Assembly (NCBI GenBank): GCA_017847885.1
Contig: JAGAUA010000055.1
Span: 1-64,000, forward strand
Length of the DNA stretch: 64,000 nt
Reading direction: 5' to 3'
DNA from: Oscillospiraceae bacterium
GTDB taxonomy: Bacteria; Bacillota; Clostridia; Oscillospirales; Ruminococcaceae
Positions 16,278 through 25,363 of this stretch are shown here, piece by piece. Made by a program: the position numbers and the translations under genes. Within the stretch, counting starts at the first letter, position 1. Each line of letters begins with the position of its first letter. Below the pieces are notes generated by a model. It was not told the origin of the DNA. It did no database searches and worked only from the letters and a program-made list of their open reading frames with translations.

Positions 16278-17639
16278 ATGTACGGAGATAATAACAACAA
16301 TAATTACACCTATACTGCAAACTACACACCTGTTGAGCCTGAGCCTCCACACAATGGCGGCAAAAAGGCAGGCAAAATTGCTGCATTTATTCTTGCGGTA
16401 GCATTGGTCGGAGGCGCTTCGGGCTTCGGAGGAGCTTACCTTGCAGACTCCATCTCAAGCGACAAAAACGAAAGCAGCGCTTCGGAGCAGAGTAACGCGG
16501 ACACCTCTTCGGGCAGCAGCGTTATTGCGACTGTGACTGCTCAGCCCCAGAATTCCGACGCAAACAAGGATAATTCCCTCGGCAATCTGCTCAACATAGA
16601 CTCTGCAAATTCCGACTCCCTTACCACAAAAGAAATAATCCAGAGAGCTACCCCGTCGGTTGTTATGATAACATCAAAATTCACCGAGGCTCAGGGCAGC
16701 GGCACGGGTACAGGCATTGTGCTTTCGGCTGACGGCTACATCATCACCAACTGCCATGTTATAAACACAACATATCAGACCTATCAGAATGATGACCGCG
16801 GCAATCCCTTTGATAACCCGTTCAGCTTTTTCGGCGGCGGATACAAGATAGTAGAGCAGACCACTCAGGCTGACGAAGTTACGGTAACAATGTCCGACGG
16901 CTCGGAGCATAAGGCTGCGATTATCGGCAGCGATGAAAATACCGACCTTGCGCTGCTTAAAATCGACGTTGACGGACTTATCCCTGCGGTAATCGGAAGC
17001 AGCAACGACCTTGAACTGGGCGAAACTGCCGTTACTCTCGGATACCCTCTCGGACTTGGACTTTCCGCGTCGGAGGGAATTGTATCGGGTCTTGAAAAAG
17101 AGCTTACAACGGAGCTTTCAAGCGGCGGAACGGCAACAATGACACTTATCCAGACCGACGCTTCCATTAACCCCGGCAACTCCGGCGGACCGCTTCTCAA
17201 TTGCAAGGGCGAGGTCATTGGAATTACTTCGTCAAAGCTTGTAAACAGCAGCATTGAAGGCGTTGGATTTGCAATACCCATTACCGACGCAATGCCTATC
17301 CTCGATGACCTTATGAACAAGGGATACGTTTCCACCCCGAAAATTGGCATAACAGGAACAGATATCACCTCTGCGGTAAAGCGCTATTACAACCTTCCCG
17401 TTGAATCGGGCGTGCTGGTAGTTTCCGTTGAAGCAGGCTCATGCGCCGATATTGCGGGCATTGCCGAGGGCGACGTTATCGTAGCTGTTGACGGCAAGGA
17501 CATCAGCGATATGAACGGACTTGTTGCTGCAAAGAACAAGCATAAGCCCGGAGAAGCAATGACCGTTACTCTTGCAAGAAGCGACGGCAATATCGACATT
17601 GAGATAATCCTTGACGAATCAACAGACGAGGATCAATAA
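16278..17639 (+). CDS. HtrA/DegP-like membrane-anchored serine protease with PDZ domain
   Basis: The 453-residue product has an Asn-rich cytoplasmic N-terminus, one membrane span (about 34-56) and a Ser/Asn-rich linker. An S1C protease domain follows, with His160 (TNCHV), Asp223 (NTDLALLKI) and Ser302 (GNSGGPL), then one PDZ domain (about 350-445). These proteases degrade or refold damaged envelope proteins outside the membrane. An ATG at 16260 is in frame, but AAAGGCGG sits just before the ATG at 16278, which is preferred. A palindrome at 16236-16253 may regulate it. A terminator follows at 17644. Confidence 0.95.
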   Translation: MYGDNNNNNYTYTANYTPVEPEPPHNGGKKAGKIAAFILAVALVGGASGFGGAYLADSISSDKNESSASEQSNADTSSGSSVIATVTAQPQNSDANKDNSLGNLLNIDSANSDSLTTKEIIQRATPSVVMITSKFTEAQGSGTGTGIVLSADGYIITNCHVINTTYQTYQNDDRGNPFDNPFSFFGGGYKIVEQTTQADEVTVTMSDGSEHKAAIIGSDENTDLALLKIDVDGLIPAVIGSSNDLELGETAVTLGYPLGLGLSASEGIVSGLEKELTTELSSGGTATMTLIQTDASINPGNSGGPLLNCKGEVIGITSSKLVNSSIEGVGFAIPITDAMPILDDLMNKGYVSTPKIGITGTDITSAVKRYYNLPVESGVLVVSVEAGSCADIAGIAEGDVIVAVDGKDISDMNGLVAAKNKHKPGEAMTVTLARSDGNIDIEIILDESTDEDQ

Positions 17640-17643
17640 CTTA

Positions 17644-17670
17644 AAAAAGCGGCTTTCACAGCCGCTTTTT
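17644..17670 (+). terminator. intrinsic terminator of the HtrA gene
   Basis: AAAAAGCGGCT and AGCCGCTTTTT form an 11-bp stem with a 5-base loop and a T tract, 4 bp past the stop. Confidence 0.9.
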
Positions 17671-17716
17671 GTATGGTCGGACGGATAACTTCCGTCCCGA
17701 AAAACGTCATTTGCCA

Positions 17717-17744
17717 AAAAGGGACGGCTATCAGCCGCCCCTTA
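17717..17744 (-). terminator. terminator of the giant gene, REP-like GGGCGGC hairpin
   Basis: On the minus strand AGGGGCGGCT-GAT-AGCCGTCCCT is followed by T residues, 7 bp after the stop of the large gene. Its core resembles the hairpins at 45838-45912 and 48474-48492. Confidence 0.75.
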
Positions 17745-17750
17745 ATTTTT

Positions 17751-20700
17751 TTATACCAGCTTATTTCCGCACTCCGCACAGAATTTTGCATTAGCGCTTG
17801 TAATTTTAGCGCCGCACTGGTCGCAGAACTTAGCCTTGACCTCAACTGCTTCCGAAGTATCCTCGGCAGCAGGCGCTTCATGTACCGCAGGTGCAACAGG
17901 CTCCGCAGGTGCAGCAGGTGCAGCAGCAGGAACAGTCTGCTGCATAGCAGCCTTCTCCTGAACGGCATTTTCAAGAAGCTCCTTCATCTGCTCTGCCGAA
18001 CGCTGGTCGTGTACAAAGCTTACAAGTGCAGTAAGTACCTTTGCAACATTTTCAACGATATTCTTGTTCAGCGCGTTAGGTATCTCATTGGAATTACCGT
18101 TTCTCTCGACTGCTGTAAGGGTAGCCGCCATAAGCGACTTTTTAGCCTGAAACGAAGCAATATCGCCTATCTTTGTTCTGTTTACCACACCTCTTGAGAA
18201 TGTGTACAGATACTCGGTGGTCAATGTAAAGCTGTCGCCGGCAGTTCCCTCATGTATGAGTATGGGAAGCTCGTATCTTCCTGCGGAAATGTAGGTATTG
18301 CACACCGTTTCATACTTTGCATGGAAAAGGTTGGACATTCCCGGTACGCAAAGGTGAACCGCATTTACGCCGAATTCCGACATCTTTGCAGTGAGGTACT
18401 TGATGTACTCCTTAGCCTCAATGTCTTTGAGCGACGCAATATGAGCGTCAAGAACGTCTATGTACCTGTTCTTGGTATCCTCGTCAAGGGGCATATTCGT
18501 GATCTTTCTGATAAGGTCGGAGGACTTTCTCGCAGTCAGTGACTCGATATTTCCGCACAATCCGCGGATCTCACGGTCAGCAAGCTCTGCAAGAGCAGCG
18601 TCAACCATCTTGTTATACTGCTCTCTCAGCTCGTAAGGACAGCTGTTGTCGTAATCCTGTACCTTGATCTGCGCCTGAATAAGCTGCTCCTTATCCATCG
18701 TGTCGATACCCTCAACATAAGACTCAAGCTCAGCCTTGTGCAGGTCATAAATTCTTTCGTCAATTCTCTTGATGTAATCGCTGATCTTCTCTTCTGCGTA
18801 ATCGCCTTCAACAAGCTGCGCCTTAACGCTTTCAGCCTTTTCAAAGTCATACTCTTCAATGCCCTCGCAAAGCGCTTCGATCTCCTCGGTCTCAAGCTGA
18901 TCGTCACGAGCATCGGCAGCTTCAATGCTTCTGCTGTAAAGCTCCTCGCCGATCTCCTCGCGCTTTTCATCGGCATCGCTTCTGAACTTTGCAACCTCTT
19001 CGGCGCTCATTTCAGCAACGCTTTCAATAAGCTTTCTGTACTCGGCGATCTTTATCGCATCTATTCTGTTGTTTATCAGAACAATGTAGGAGTCGCAGAT
19101 ATCCGCATACTTTTCGTTATCAAAGATCTGAGATTTCAGTTCTTCAAGCTGCTCGATATCCTTTTCGTTTACGGTCTCACAAAGCTTGTCAAGTTCAAGC
19201 TTAACCAGCTCGACTTCTCGCTCGTCGATCTTTCTGAAATAAACTGCAGTAAGCTCGGGATCGTATTTCTCGTCCGAAAGCTTTTCCTTAAGCTCGTCAA
19301 GCTCGCCCTGCTCCATGGAGAAAATATACTTGCAAAGCTCGGCAAGCTCGGAGTTTTTAAGCTCGCAAACGCGCTGCGCGATCTTGTCGGTATACTTGCC
19401 CACAAGCGCCTCATCGAAATTGTTTTCGGGGTCACAGATCTTCTCTTTCAGTTCGTCAAGCTCTTCCTGGGACATTGTGTCAATACCGCTGCACATATCA
19501 ACAAGCTGCTCATCGCGGATATCCTTTTCGCGCTGTTCAACCTTGGCAATATACGGAGCAAGGATATCATCGCTGAAAAGCTTGTCGGAAATGATCTTCT
19601 TCATCTCTTCAAGCTGCTCTGCGGAAGCAAAATCCACGCCGTCAAACGCCTTTGCAGCCTCGTTAAGCTCGTAATTGTTAAGGGTATCGGTAAGCTTTTT
19701 AACGACAGCATAGGTCATATGCTTGGGGAAGTCGTTTCCGGAAAGCTTTTCAATAAGCTCGGAAAGCTTTTCCTTACTGAAGGATTCAAAGCCGTCCACC
19801 AGCTTGTCAAGCCTTGCCCTGACATTGGTCTCCTTAATGCTCTCGATCTTGCGCTTGAAATGGTCGGCAATTGTAGACTCATATCTGCCCGAGCCAAGCT
19901 TTTCGGAAACCGAATCAAGCTGCTCGTCGCTCATATCCTCCGATTTGTCAAGCATAGCCTCGATCTCCGAATTCTGGGCGGAAACAAAAGCGTCCTTAAT
20001 TCTGGAAATAAACGGCTTCAAAACAGCTTCGGGGTAATCATCGTTATTCAGATCATCTTTTAGAGCCGAAATTTCATCAAGGGTCATAACAGGCAGCTTC
20101 AGACAGCGCTGATCAAGCATTGCGGTGCGGACATTATTGAGCGCAAGCTTTACCTTGAGCATATACTTTGACTTTGTGTTGTCGTCAAGAGTCGTGTTTT
20201 CGATATGCTCGCCGAGAGCGTTAAGCTCGGATTCGTTAAGCGCTGAAAGGTCAACGCAGAGATCCTGGATATACGCCTCGTTCTTCACCGCAAGCTTCAT
20301 TTCCTCGGGCGTGCTGAACAGTGTTCCGTTAAAGGTTCTGCGCTGGATATCAAGCGCTTCGATATGCTGCTCAAGATCATTAATGTATTCGCGGTTTGCG
20401 ATAGAATATCTCTCAACGACCTTTTCAAGCTGCTCCTTAAGTATGCAGGACTCCTCATAATTTGCGCAGAAGCGACCCTGCTCGTCAAAGTGCTTATCCA
20501 GAATATAAGCGCTGAAAATAACGTCCTCGACCGCCTGATTGGAAATAGGAGTTACCTTCCAGAAATCAGCGAGAGCAGAAAGATTTTCCGCCTCATCGGG
20601 ATACTTTTTAGCGGCATAGTAAAAAATTCTGAAATCCCCGGGCTTGTGGGAAAGAAGCTCGGAAATGAGGTATTTTTCCTCGTCATCGGAATAGCTTCCA

Positions 20701-21701
20701 AGCTCTATCTGACGGAGCTTTTCATCGTAAGAGAAGCCGTCCCCTGCGGAATATTGGATATCGTCCGCATACTCTGCAACAATTGCATTAACGAAAGCAA
20801 GCTTGATGCAGTCAATTGCTTCGTCATCGCATCTTACGCTAAGTGCGGATAACTTATCGGAAGCGCCGCCCTCGGAAACAGCAGAGTAATATTTGGAAAC
20901 AAATTCATTTCTGCTTATCTCGATATTATTGAAATTCAAAGCGGCAACAGCCAGATCCATGATAAAATCGAAAGCGGAGAAATCATACCCTACAATATCA
21001 AGTACCTCGCTGTTTTCATTGAAAGCAGCAATAATTTCATTGATCTTTGCAAAGAACGTATCAATGGCAATTGCCCTTGTGGTATTGACATCAATAGCAA
21101 TATCCCCGTCGAAAAGCTTAAAGTTTATGGTTTCCGACGCCGACAGATTAGGCAGACTGCCCTTGCACTCATCGAAAAATTCCTTAAATCTTTCAGCTAT
21201 ATATTCTTTATCAATGCATATGATCTCTCCGAGAGTAGCAGGCTTCCAGAAAAATCCGTTGCTGTATTTCTTGAAATGAAGCACCTTGTTGGTAAGAGGC
21301 GTTACAGGCGCATATTTTTTGCCCTTTTCGCGCATATACTCCTCATTAACGATAACCGTATCGTTTTTGCCGTTGATCATCCAGTCCTCGGACAGAAAAG
21401 CGTCCTCCGCAAAAAGGTCGGTAAGGTAAATAAAGCCGTTCTGCTCGGCAACCTTGCGGGCTTCCATAAGATTGAAGGAATCCCAGCTTTCATTATCCTC
21501 AGACATCAGAAGCATATCGGACATACGGCATATGCAAAGAGCATTGCTGTGCGCTTCCTCGTCGCTGCAAAGAGAAATCAGCGTGCCATTGGCAGTCGGG
21601 TGGCAGATCAGCTTGTTTTCGGAAAAATATTTTTTCTCAAACTTTGCAGGAAATCCAATACACTTCTCCCTAAATGTGTCATATTGTTTAAAAATATCCA
21701 C
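17751..21701 (-). CDS. giant unrecognised protein with about twelve helical repeats and a C-terminal zinc ribbon
   Basis: In the numbering of the longest frame (1324 residues), residues 1-480 form a unique region. Residues 482-1100 hold about twelve degenerate units of 48-53 residues, each with the pattern L..LC..I..M...EL.ELKEKL.D..Y......Y..KI..R...L. Residues 1115-1245 look like a compact domain, possibly PH-like. A Pro/Ala linker spans 1265-1290 and a zinc ribbon (C1301, C1304, C1316, C1319) closes the protein. There is no signal peptide or membrane span, so it is probably cytosolic. A GTG at 21701 (codon 9, giving 1316 residues) is preferred over the TTG at 21725: it has a GGGGG Shine-Dalgarno sequence, and the promoter at 21737-21765 leaves almost no leader for the TTG. 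No family was recognised; the gene is monocistronic. A scaffold or sensor role is only a guess. Confidence 0.85.
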   Translation of the reverse strand: MDIFKQYDTFREKCIGFPAKFEKKYFSENKLICHPTANGTLISLCSDEEAHSNALCICRMSDMLLMSEDNESWDSFNLMEARKVAEQNGFIYLTDLFAEDAFLSEDWMINGKNDTVIVNEEYMREKGKKYAPVTPLTNKVLHFKKYSNGFFWKPATLGEIICIDKEYIAERFKEFFDECKGSLPNLSASETINFKLFDGDIAIDVNTTRAIAIDTFFAKINEIIAAFNENSEVLDIVGYDFSAFDFIMDLAVAALNFNNIEISRNEFVSKYYSAVSEGGASDKLSALSVRCDDEAIDCIKLAFVNAIVAEYADDIQYSAGDGFSYDEKLRQIELGSYSDDEEKYLISELLSHKPGDFRIFYYAAKKYPDEAENLSALADFWKVTPISNQAVEDVIFSAYILDKHFDEQGRFCANYEESCILKEQLEKVVERYSIANREYINDLEQHIEALDIQRRTFNGTLFSTPEEMKLAVKNEAYIQDLCVDLSALNESELNALGEHIENTTLDDNTKSKYMLKVKLALNNVRTAMLDQRCLKLPVMTLDEISALKDDLNNDDYPEAVLKPFISRIKDAFVSAQNSEIEAMLDKSEDMSDEQLDSVSEKLGSGRYESTIADHFKRKIESIKETNVRARLDKLVDGFESFSKEKLSELIEKLSGNDFPKHMTYAVVKKLTDTLNNYELNEAAKAFDGVDFASAEQLEEMKKIISDKLFSDDILAPYIAKVEQREKDIRDEQLVDMCSGIDTMSQEELDELKEKICDPENNFDEALVGKYTDKIAQRVCELKNSELAELCKYIFSMEQGELDELKEKLSDEKYDPELTAVYFRKIDEREVELVKLELDKLCETVNEKDIEQLEELKSQIFDNEKYADICDSYIVLINNRIDAIKIAEYRKLIESVAEMSAEEVAKFRSDADEKREEIGEELYSRSIEAADARDDQLETEEIEALCEGIEEYDFEKAESVKAQLVEGDYAEEKISDYIKRIDERIYDLHKAELESYVEGIDTMDKEQLIQAQIKVQDYDNSCPYELREQYNKMVDAALAELADREIRGLCGNIESLTARKSSDLIRKITNMPLDEDTKNRYIDVLDAHIASLKDIEAKEYIKYLTAKMSEFGVNAVHLCVPGMSNLFHAKYETVCNTYISAGRYELPILIHEGTAGDSFTLTTEYLYTFSRGVVNRTKIGDIASFQAKKSLMAATLTAVERNGNSNEIPNALNKNIVENVAKVLTALVSFVHDQRSAEQMKELLENAVQEKAAMQQTVPAAAPAAPAEPVAPAVHEAPAAEDTSEAVEVKAKFCDQCGAKITSANAKFCAECGNKLV

Positions 21702-21736
21702 AATTATAACCCCCGGTTTATTCAATATATATTACT

Positions 21737-21765
21737 ATAATAACAATTTTTGGTGTCATTGTCAA
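21737..21765 (-). promoter_or_regulatory. promoter of the giant repeat-protein gene
   Basis: Minus-strand TTGACA (21760-21765), 17-bp spacer and TATTAT (21737-21742). The predicted start of transcription, near 21730, supports the GTG start at 21701. Confidence 0.7.
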
Positions 21766-21908
21766 GAATAATTGCTCACTTTTTACAAATAATAATATCT
21801 TTGAAAATTCTTATTCATATATTTTTGACGGTATACTTATTTTCGGCATAATGACTTGACGCGAGAAAATATATGTAAAAATAATTGTTATAAATTATGG
21901 AAAAACTC

Positions 21909-21937
21909 TTGACAAAATTATAAATTTGTACAATAAT
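21909..21937 (+). promoter_or_regulatory. promoter of the GH4-like gene
   Basis: TTGACA (21909-21914), 17-bp spacer and a weaker AATAAT (21932-21937), about 42 bp before the ATG at 21979. The rest of the divergent gap is AT-rich and holds nothing else I can name. Confidence 0.5.
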
Positions 21938-21978
21938 ATATAGTGTGTATCCATATATTTTCGAAAGGATCAAGCTTC

Positions 21979-23349
21979 ATGTTCAACAAGGATAAACGTA
22001 CAAATATTGCATATATAGGCGGAGGTTCGGTCAATTTCGGCTGGAAGCTTTTTTCTGAGCTTGCTGCCGAAGAAATTTACGCCACTGTGCAGCTTTATGA
22101 TGTGGACAAGCAGCTTTCCTTGTCAAACGAGGTGATCGGCAACAAGCTTCGTGAGCATCCCGACTGCAAAAGCGACATCATTTACCTTGCGGTGGATACC
22201 CCGGAAGAAGCCCTGAAAAACGCCGATATCGTGATTTTGTCCTTTACCCAAGGCTCTCTGGAGGAAGCGGTCACGGAAATGCACCTTCCCGAAACCTACG
22301 GCATTTACCAGTCCGTTGGGGAGCAGACAGGTCCTTCGGGCGTGATAAAGGCGCTGAAAACCCTGCCTATTTACATAAAATATACAGAGCTTATCAAAAA
22401 TATATGCCCCGATGCATGGGTAATAAACCTCACAAATCCCATGTCCGTGTGCGTGCAGATGATGTACGAGATCTTTCCCGAAATCAAGCTGTTCGGCTCC
22501 ACAAACGAGCTTTACCCCACGCTTGACCTGCTGGTGAACATATGCGAGAAAGAGTTTGGCGTGAAAAATATCCGCAGACGGGATATCAAGTATAATCTTA
22601 TCGGTATAAGCGGTTTCAGCTGGTTTGACGAGATCATTTACGACGGGAATGATATTATGCCCGTTTTCCGCAAGTATGCCGAGAAATACTGCGCAAACGG
22701 CTACGAGACCAAGCCAAATGAATTCAAGCTTAACCCATATGCTTCGGCAAATAAAATCAAGTTTGACCTGTTTTTGCGGTACGGCTGCGTGCCTGCCGTT
22801 TCCGACAGGATCGCGGCGGATTTCTGCCCTGCATGGTATCTGAAATCCCCCAAAACCATTTCAAGCTGGAAGTTCAGCCAGACTACCGTAAATTACCTGA
22901 AAAAGCTGCGGCTTGACAAGATAAGCCGAATAAAGCCGCTTATGAACGGCGATGAAATGCTCCGCGTTGGCGGAGGAACTACGGACTGTGCTTTGCAGAT
23001 CCGGGCGCTTATGGGGCTTGGAAACTTGATTACCAACGTTTGCACGAGGAACAACGGTCAAGTGGAAAATCTCCCCACCGGCTCGATAGTCCACACAAAC
23101 GCTCTGATAAGCAAGAATTCGGTCAAGCCCGTGGCTGCCGGAAAGCTTTCGGACGAGATTTACGGGCTTACGATACGGCACGTTATCAACCAGAAAACCA
23201 TCGTAAAAGCGGTCATGGAGCGAGACCTGGACATTGCTTTCAACGCTTTCCTCAACGACCCACTCATGTCCGCCGATTTGACGGAGGCAACCGAGCTTTA
23301 CAAGGAAATGCTTTCCGCGGTGCGCACTCACCTGCTGTATTATTGCTGA
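21979..23349 (+). CDS. glycoside hydrolase family 4-like protein lacking the usual metal ligands
   Basis: The 456-residue product has the GH4 order of motifs: a dinucleotide-binding start (IAYIGGGSVNFG, 11-21), the GEQTGPSGVIKALKTLP segment (114-130), VINLTNPMSV (148-157) and a C-terminal NNGQVENLPTG. GH4 enzymes use NAD+ and Mn2+ to cleave glycosides by oxidation and elimination. The usual Cys-His pair after the NP motif reads FGSTNE (172-177), and the usual G-x-N-H-x-x-W reads GISGFSW (209-215), so both metal ligands seem to be replaced. It may have another chemistry or be inactive. ATG at 21979 has GAAAGGATC upstream; an in-frame ATG at 21943 lacks this. Confidence 0.82.
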   Translation: MFNKDKRTNIAYIGGGSVNFGWKLFSELAAEEIYATVQLYDVDKQLSLSNEVIGNKLREHPDCKSDIIYLAVDTPEEALKNADIVILSFTQGSLEEAVTEMHLPETYGIYQSVGEQTGPSGVIKALKTLPIYIKYTELIKNICPDAWVINLTNPMSVCVQMMYEIFPEIKLFGSTNELYPTLDLLVNICEKEFGVKNIRRRDIKYNLIGISGFSWFDEIIYDGNDIMPVFRKYAEKYCANGYETKPNEFKLNPYASANKIKFDLFLRYGCVPAVSDRIAADFCPAWYLKSPKTISSWKFSQTTVNYLKKLRLDKISRIKPLMNGDEMLRVGGGTTDCALQIRALMGLGNLITNVCTRNNGQVENLPTGSIVHTNALISKNSVKPVAAGKLSDEIYGLTIRHVINQKTIVKAVMERDLDIAFNAFLNDPLMSADLTEATELYKEMLSAVRTHLLYYC

Positions 23350-23373
23350 TACCAATAAAAGTGTATACAAAAA
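23350..23373 (+). repeat. half copy (C) of the large palindrome family
   Basis: TACCAATAAAAGTGTATACA and the following A residues match the left arm of copy A (14930-15025) at nearly every base. The rest of the element is replaced by an unrelated hairpin, so this is a truncated or hybrid copy placed directly at the stop of the GH4-like gene. Confidence 0.65.
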
Positions 23374-23401
23374 GGCTGCTACAAAACGTAACAGCCTTTT
23401 T
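23369..23401 (+). terminator. intrinsic terminator of the GH4-like gene
   Basis: AAAAAGGCTG-CTAC and GTAA-CAGCCTTTTT pair with one mismatch and end in a T tract. Confidence 0.85.
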
Positions 23402-23426
23402 CTGATATTGATATTCGACAAATAAA

Positions 23427-23462
23427 AAGCTGCCGTGTTATATGCGGCAGCTTAATTTTTTT
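23427..23462. terminator. terminator downstream of tsf
   Basis: AAGCTGCCG pairs with CGGCAGCTT (23427-23435 and 23445-23453). A residues on the left and T residues on the right allow it to work for tsf on the minus strand and as a back-up for the plus strand. Confidence 0.8.
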
Positions 23463-23464
23463 AA

Positions 23465-24388
23465 TTAGCCGTTGCCCTTAGCCATGCTTGCAACTTCAGC
23501 AGCGAAATCGTCCTGCTTCTTCTCGATTCCCTCGCCTCTTTCGAAACGAACGAAATCAACAACAGCGATATTTCCGCCGAGCGCCTTAGCTGCGTTCTCA
23601 ACGTACTTCTGAACGGAAAGCTTGTCGTCCTTAACGAAAGCCTGCTCAAGGAGGCAGTTTTCTGTGTAGTACTTGCCAACCTTACCCTCAACGATCTTAG
23701 CTCTAACCTGCTCGGGCTTGCTTGCCATCTTGGGATCCTCAGCCATCTGAGCCATCATGATCTGCTTTTCGCCCTCGATAACCTCAGCAGGAACAGCTTC
23801 TCTGTTGAGGTATGCAGGGTTCATAGCTGCAACCTGGAGTGCGCAGTCCTTACCAACCTCAAATACCTTGTCAGCAGGAAGGTCAGTATCAAGCTTAACC
23901 ATTACGCCGATGCTTCCGCCGCCGTGAACGTAAGGAACGAGAACGCCCTCAAGTCTCTTGAAACGACGGATAACCATGTTCTCTCTGATCTTGATGAAGA
24001 GATCCTGAAGTGTTTCCTCAACGCTCTTGTCGCCGCCGCTGATTGTTGCAGCCTTGAGTGCGTCAAGATCGGCAGGATTCTTCTCGATTACAGTCTTTGC
24101 AACTGCTGCAACGAAAGCCTTGAACTCGTCGTTGTTTGCAGCAAAGTCAGTTTCGATATTTACTTCTACAACAGCACCAACGTTGCCCTCAACTACGGAA
24201 GCAACGATACCCTCAGCAGCGATTCTGCCGCTCTTCTTAGCCTGTGTAGCAAGACCCTTTTCACGGAGAATGGTAACAGCCTTTTCTGTATCGCCGTCAG
24301 CCTCTTCGAGAGCCTTTTTACAATCCATCATACCTACGCCGGTAGCTTTCATGAGATCCTTGATCTCAGCAGTTGAAACCTTACCCAT
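23465..24388 (-). CDS. tsf: elongation factor Ts
   Basis: The 307-residue product is the nucleotide-exchange factor for EF-Tu in translation. It opens with the UBA-like N-terminal domain (IKDLMKATGVGMMDCKKALE) and the conserved second signature DFAANNDEFKAF (about 102-113) marks the core domain. Length is normal for the long bacterial form. ATG 24388 has AGGAGG just upstream. It follows rpsB by 85 bp, the usual rpsB-tsf pair under the rpsB promoter, and ends at a terminator. Confidence 0.98.
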   Translation of the reverse strand: MGKVSTAEIKDLMKATGVGMMDCKKALEEADGDTEKAVTILREKGLATQAKKSGRIAAEGIVASVVEGNVGAVVEVNIETDFAANNDEFKAFVAAVAKTVIEKNPADLDALKAATISGGDKSVEETLQDLFIKIRENMVIRRFKRLEGVLVPYVHGGGSIGVMVKLDTDLPADKVFEVGKDCALQVAAMNPAYLNREAVPAEVIEGEKQIMMAQMAEDPKMASKPEQVRAKIVEGKVGKYYTENCLLEQAFVKDDKLSVQKYVENAAKALGGNIAVVDFVRFERGEGIEKKQDDFAAEVASMAKGNG

Positions 24389-24473
24389 TTTAAATTCCTC
24401 CTAAAGAAATATCAGTTTATATCGAAATTAGGGCAGACATTTTTTGTGTGCCTGCCCGACTTTTCAGAAATAA

Positions 24474-25205
24474 TTATTCAGCAGCCTCTTCTGTTGCTTC
24501 TTCAGCAGCAGCTTCAACAGCCTCGCCCTGTCTGCCCTCGATGATAGCGTCAGCCATAGCGCCTGCGATAAGCTTTACAGCGCGGATAGCGTCGTCGTTA
24601 CCGGGGATAACGTAATCAACGTCATCAGGGTCGCAGTTTGTATCTACGATAGCAACGATGGGAATACCCAGCTTCTTAGCTTCTGCAACTGCGATTTTTT
24701 CCTTGCGGGGGTCAACGATAAAGAGAGCGCCGGGGAGCTTCTTCATTGTCTTGATACCGCCGAGGTATTTTTCAAGCTTTTCGATCTCGAGCTGGAGCTT
24801 AACAACTTCCTTCTTGGGGAGGAGGTTGAATGTGCCGTCCTCTTCCATCTGGTGGAGCTGCTCAAGTCTCTTGATTCTTCTCTGGATGGTCTTGAAGTTT
24901 GTCATCATACCGCCGAGCCATCTTGCGTTTACATAGTGAACGCCTGCACGTACAGCCTCTTCCTTAACGGAATCGCCTGCCTGCTTCTTTGTACCTACGA
25001 AAAGAACAGTGTCGCCGTTTTCAGCAACAGACTTAACAAAGTTATAAGCTTCGTCAAGCTTCTTTACTGTCTTCTGAAGGTCGATGATGTAGATGCCGTT
25101 TCTTTCTGTGAAGATGTAGGGAGCCATTTTCGGGTTCCATCTTCTGGTCTGATGACCAAAGTGTACGCCAGCTTCGAGAAGCTGTTTCATTGATACTACG
25201 CCCAT
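24474..25205 (-). CDS. rpsB: 30S ribosomal protein S2
   Basis: The 243-residue product starts with [20 protein letters not shown] after a short extension and has the S2 motifs [10 protein letters not shown] and [15 protein letters not shown]. It binds the 30S subunit and is needed for S1 docking. The Ala/Glu-rich tail (about 228-243) is common in clostridia. AGGAGG lies 8 bp before ATG 25205. Transcription probably starts from the promoter at 25320-25348, giving a leader of roughly 110 bases that contains a GCACGCGTGTGC palindrome. Confidence 0.98.
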   Translation of the reverse strand: MGVVSMKQLLEAGVHFGHQTRRWNPKMAPYIFTERNGIYIIDLQKTVKKLDEAYNFVKSVAENGDTVLFVGTKKQAGDSVKEEAVRAGVHYVNARWLGGMMTNFKTIQRRIKRLEQLHQMEEDGTFNLLPKKEVVKLQLEIEKLEKYLGGIKTMKKLPGALFIVDPRKEKIAVAEAKKLGIPIVAIVDTNCDPDDVDYVIPGNDDAIRAVKLIAGAMADAIIEGRQGEAVEAAAEEATEEAAE

Positions 25206-25319
25206 TTGTAGTTCCTCCTAAATATGGTTTTATTATCCTCCGCGCGGCTTAGCTTAACGACAGCTTACTTTAGGGAAAGCACCGGTCATTAAAAGCACAC
25301 GCGTGCGAATTGCTTTAAT

Positions 25320-25348
25320 ATTATATCACATGATATCCAAAATTGCAA
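25320..25348 (-). promoter_or_regulatory. promoter of rpsB-tsf
   Basis: Minus-strand TTGCAA (25343-25348), 17-bp spacer and TATAAT (25320-25325). Confidence 0.7.
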
Positions 25349-25363
25349 GCAAATCCTACTATG

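Noticed and set aside
18738..20063. 441-codon open frame on the plus strand
   Set aside because: It is antisense to the repeat region of the giant gene; its Leu-rich translation is the mirror of Lys/Glu-rich helical repeats.
19000..20200. Possible DNA-level tandem repeat within the giant gene
   Set aside because: The protein repeats are degenerate and the DNA units are not similar enough to be a recent tandem array.
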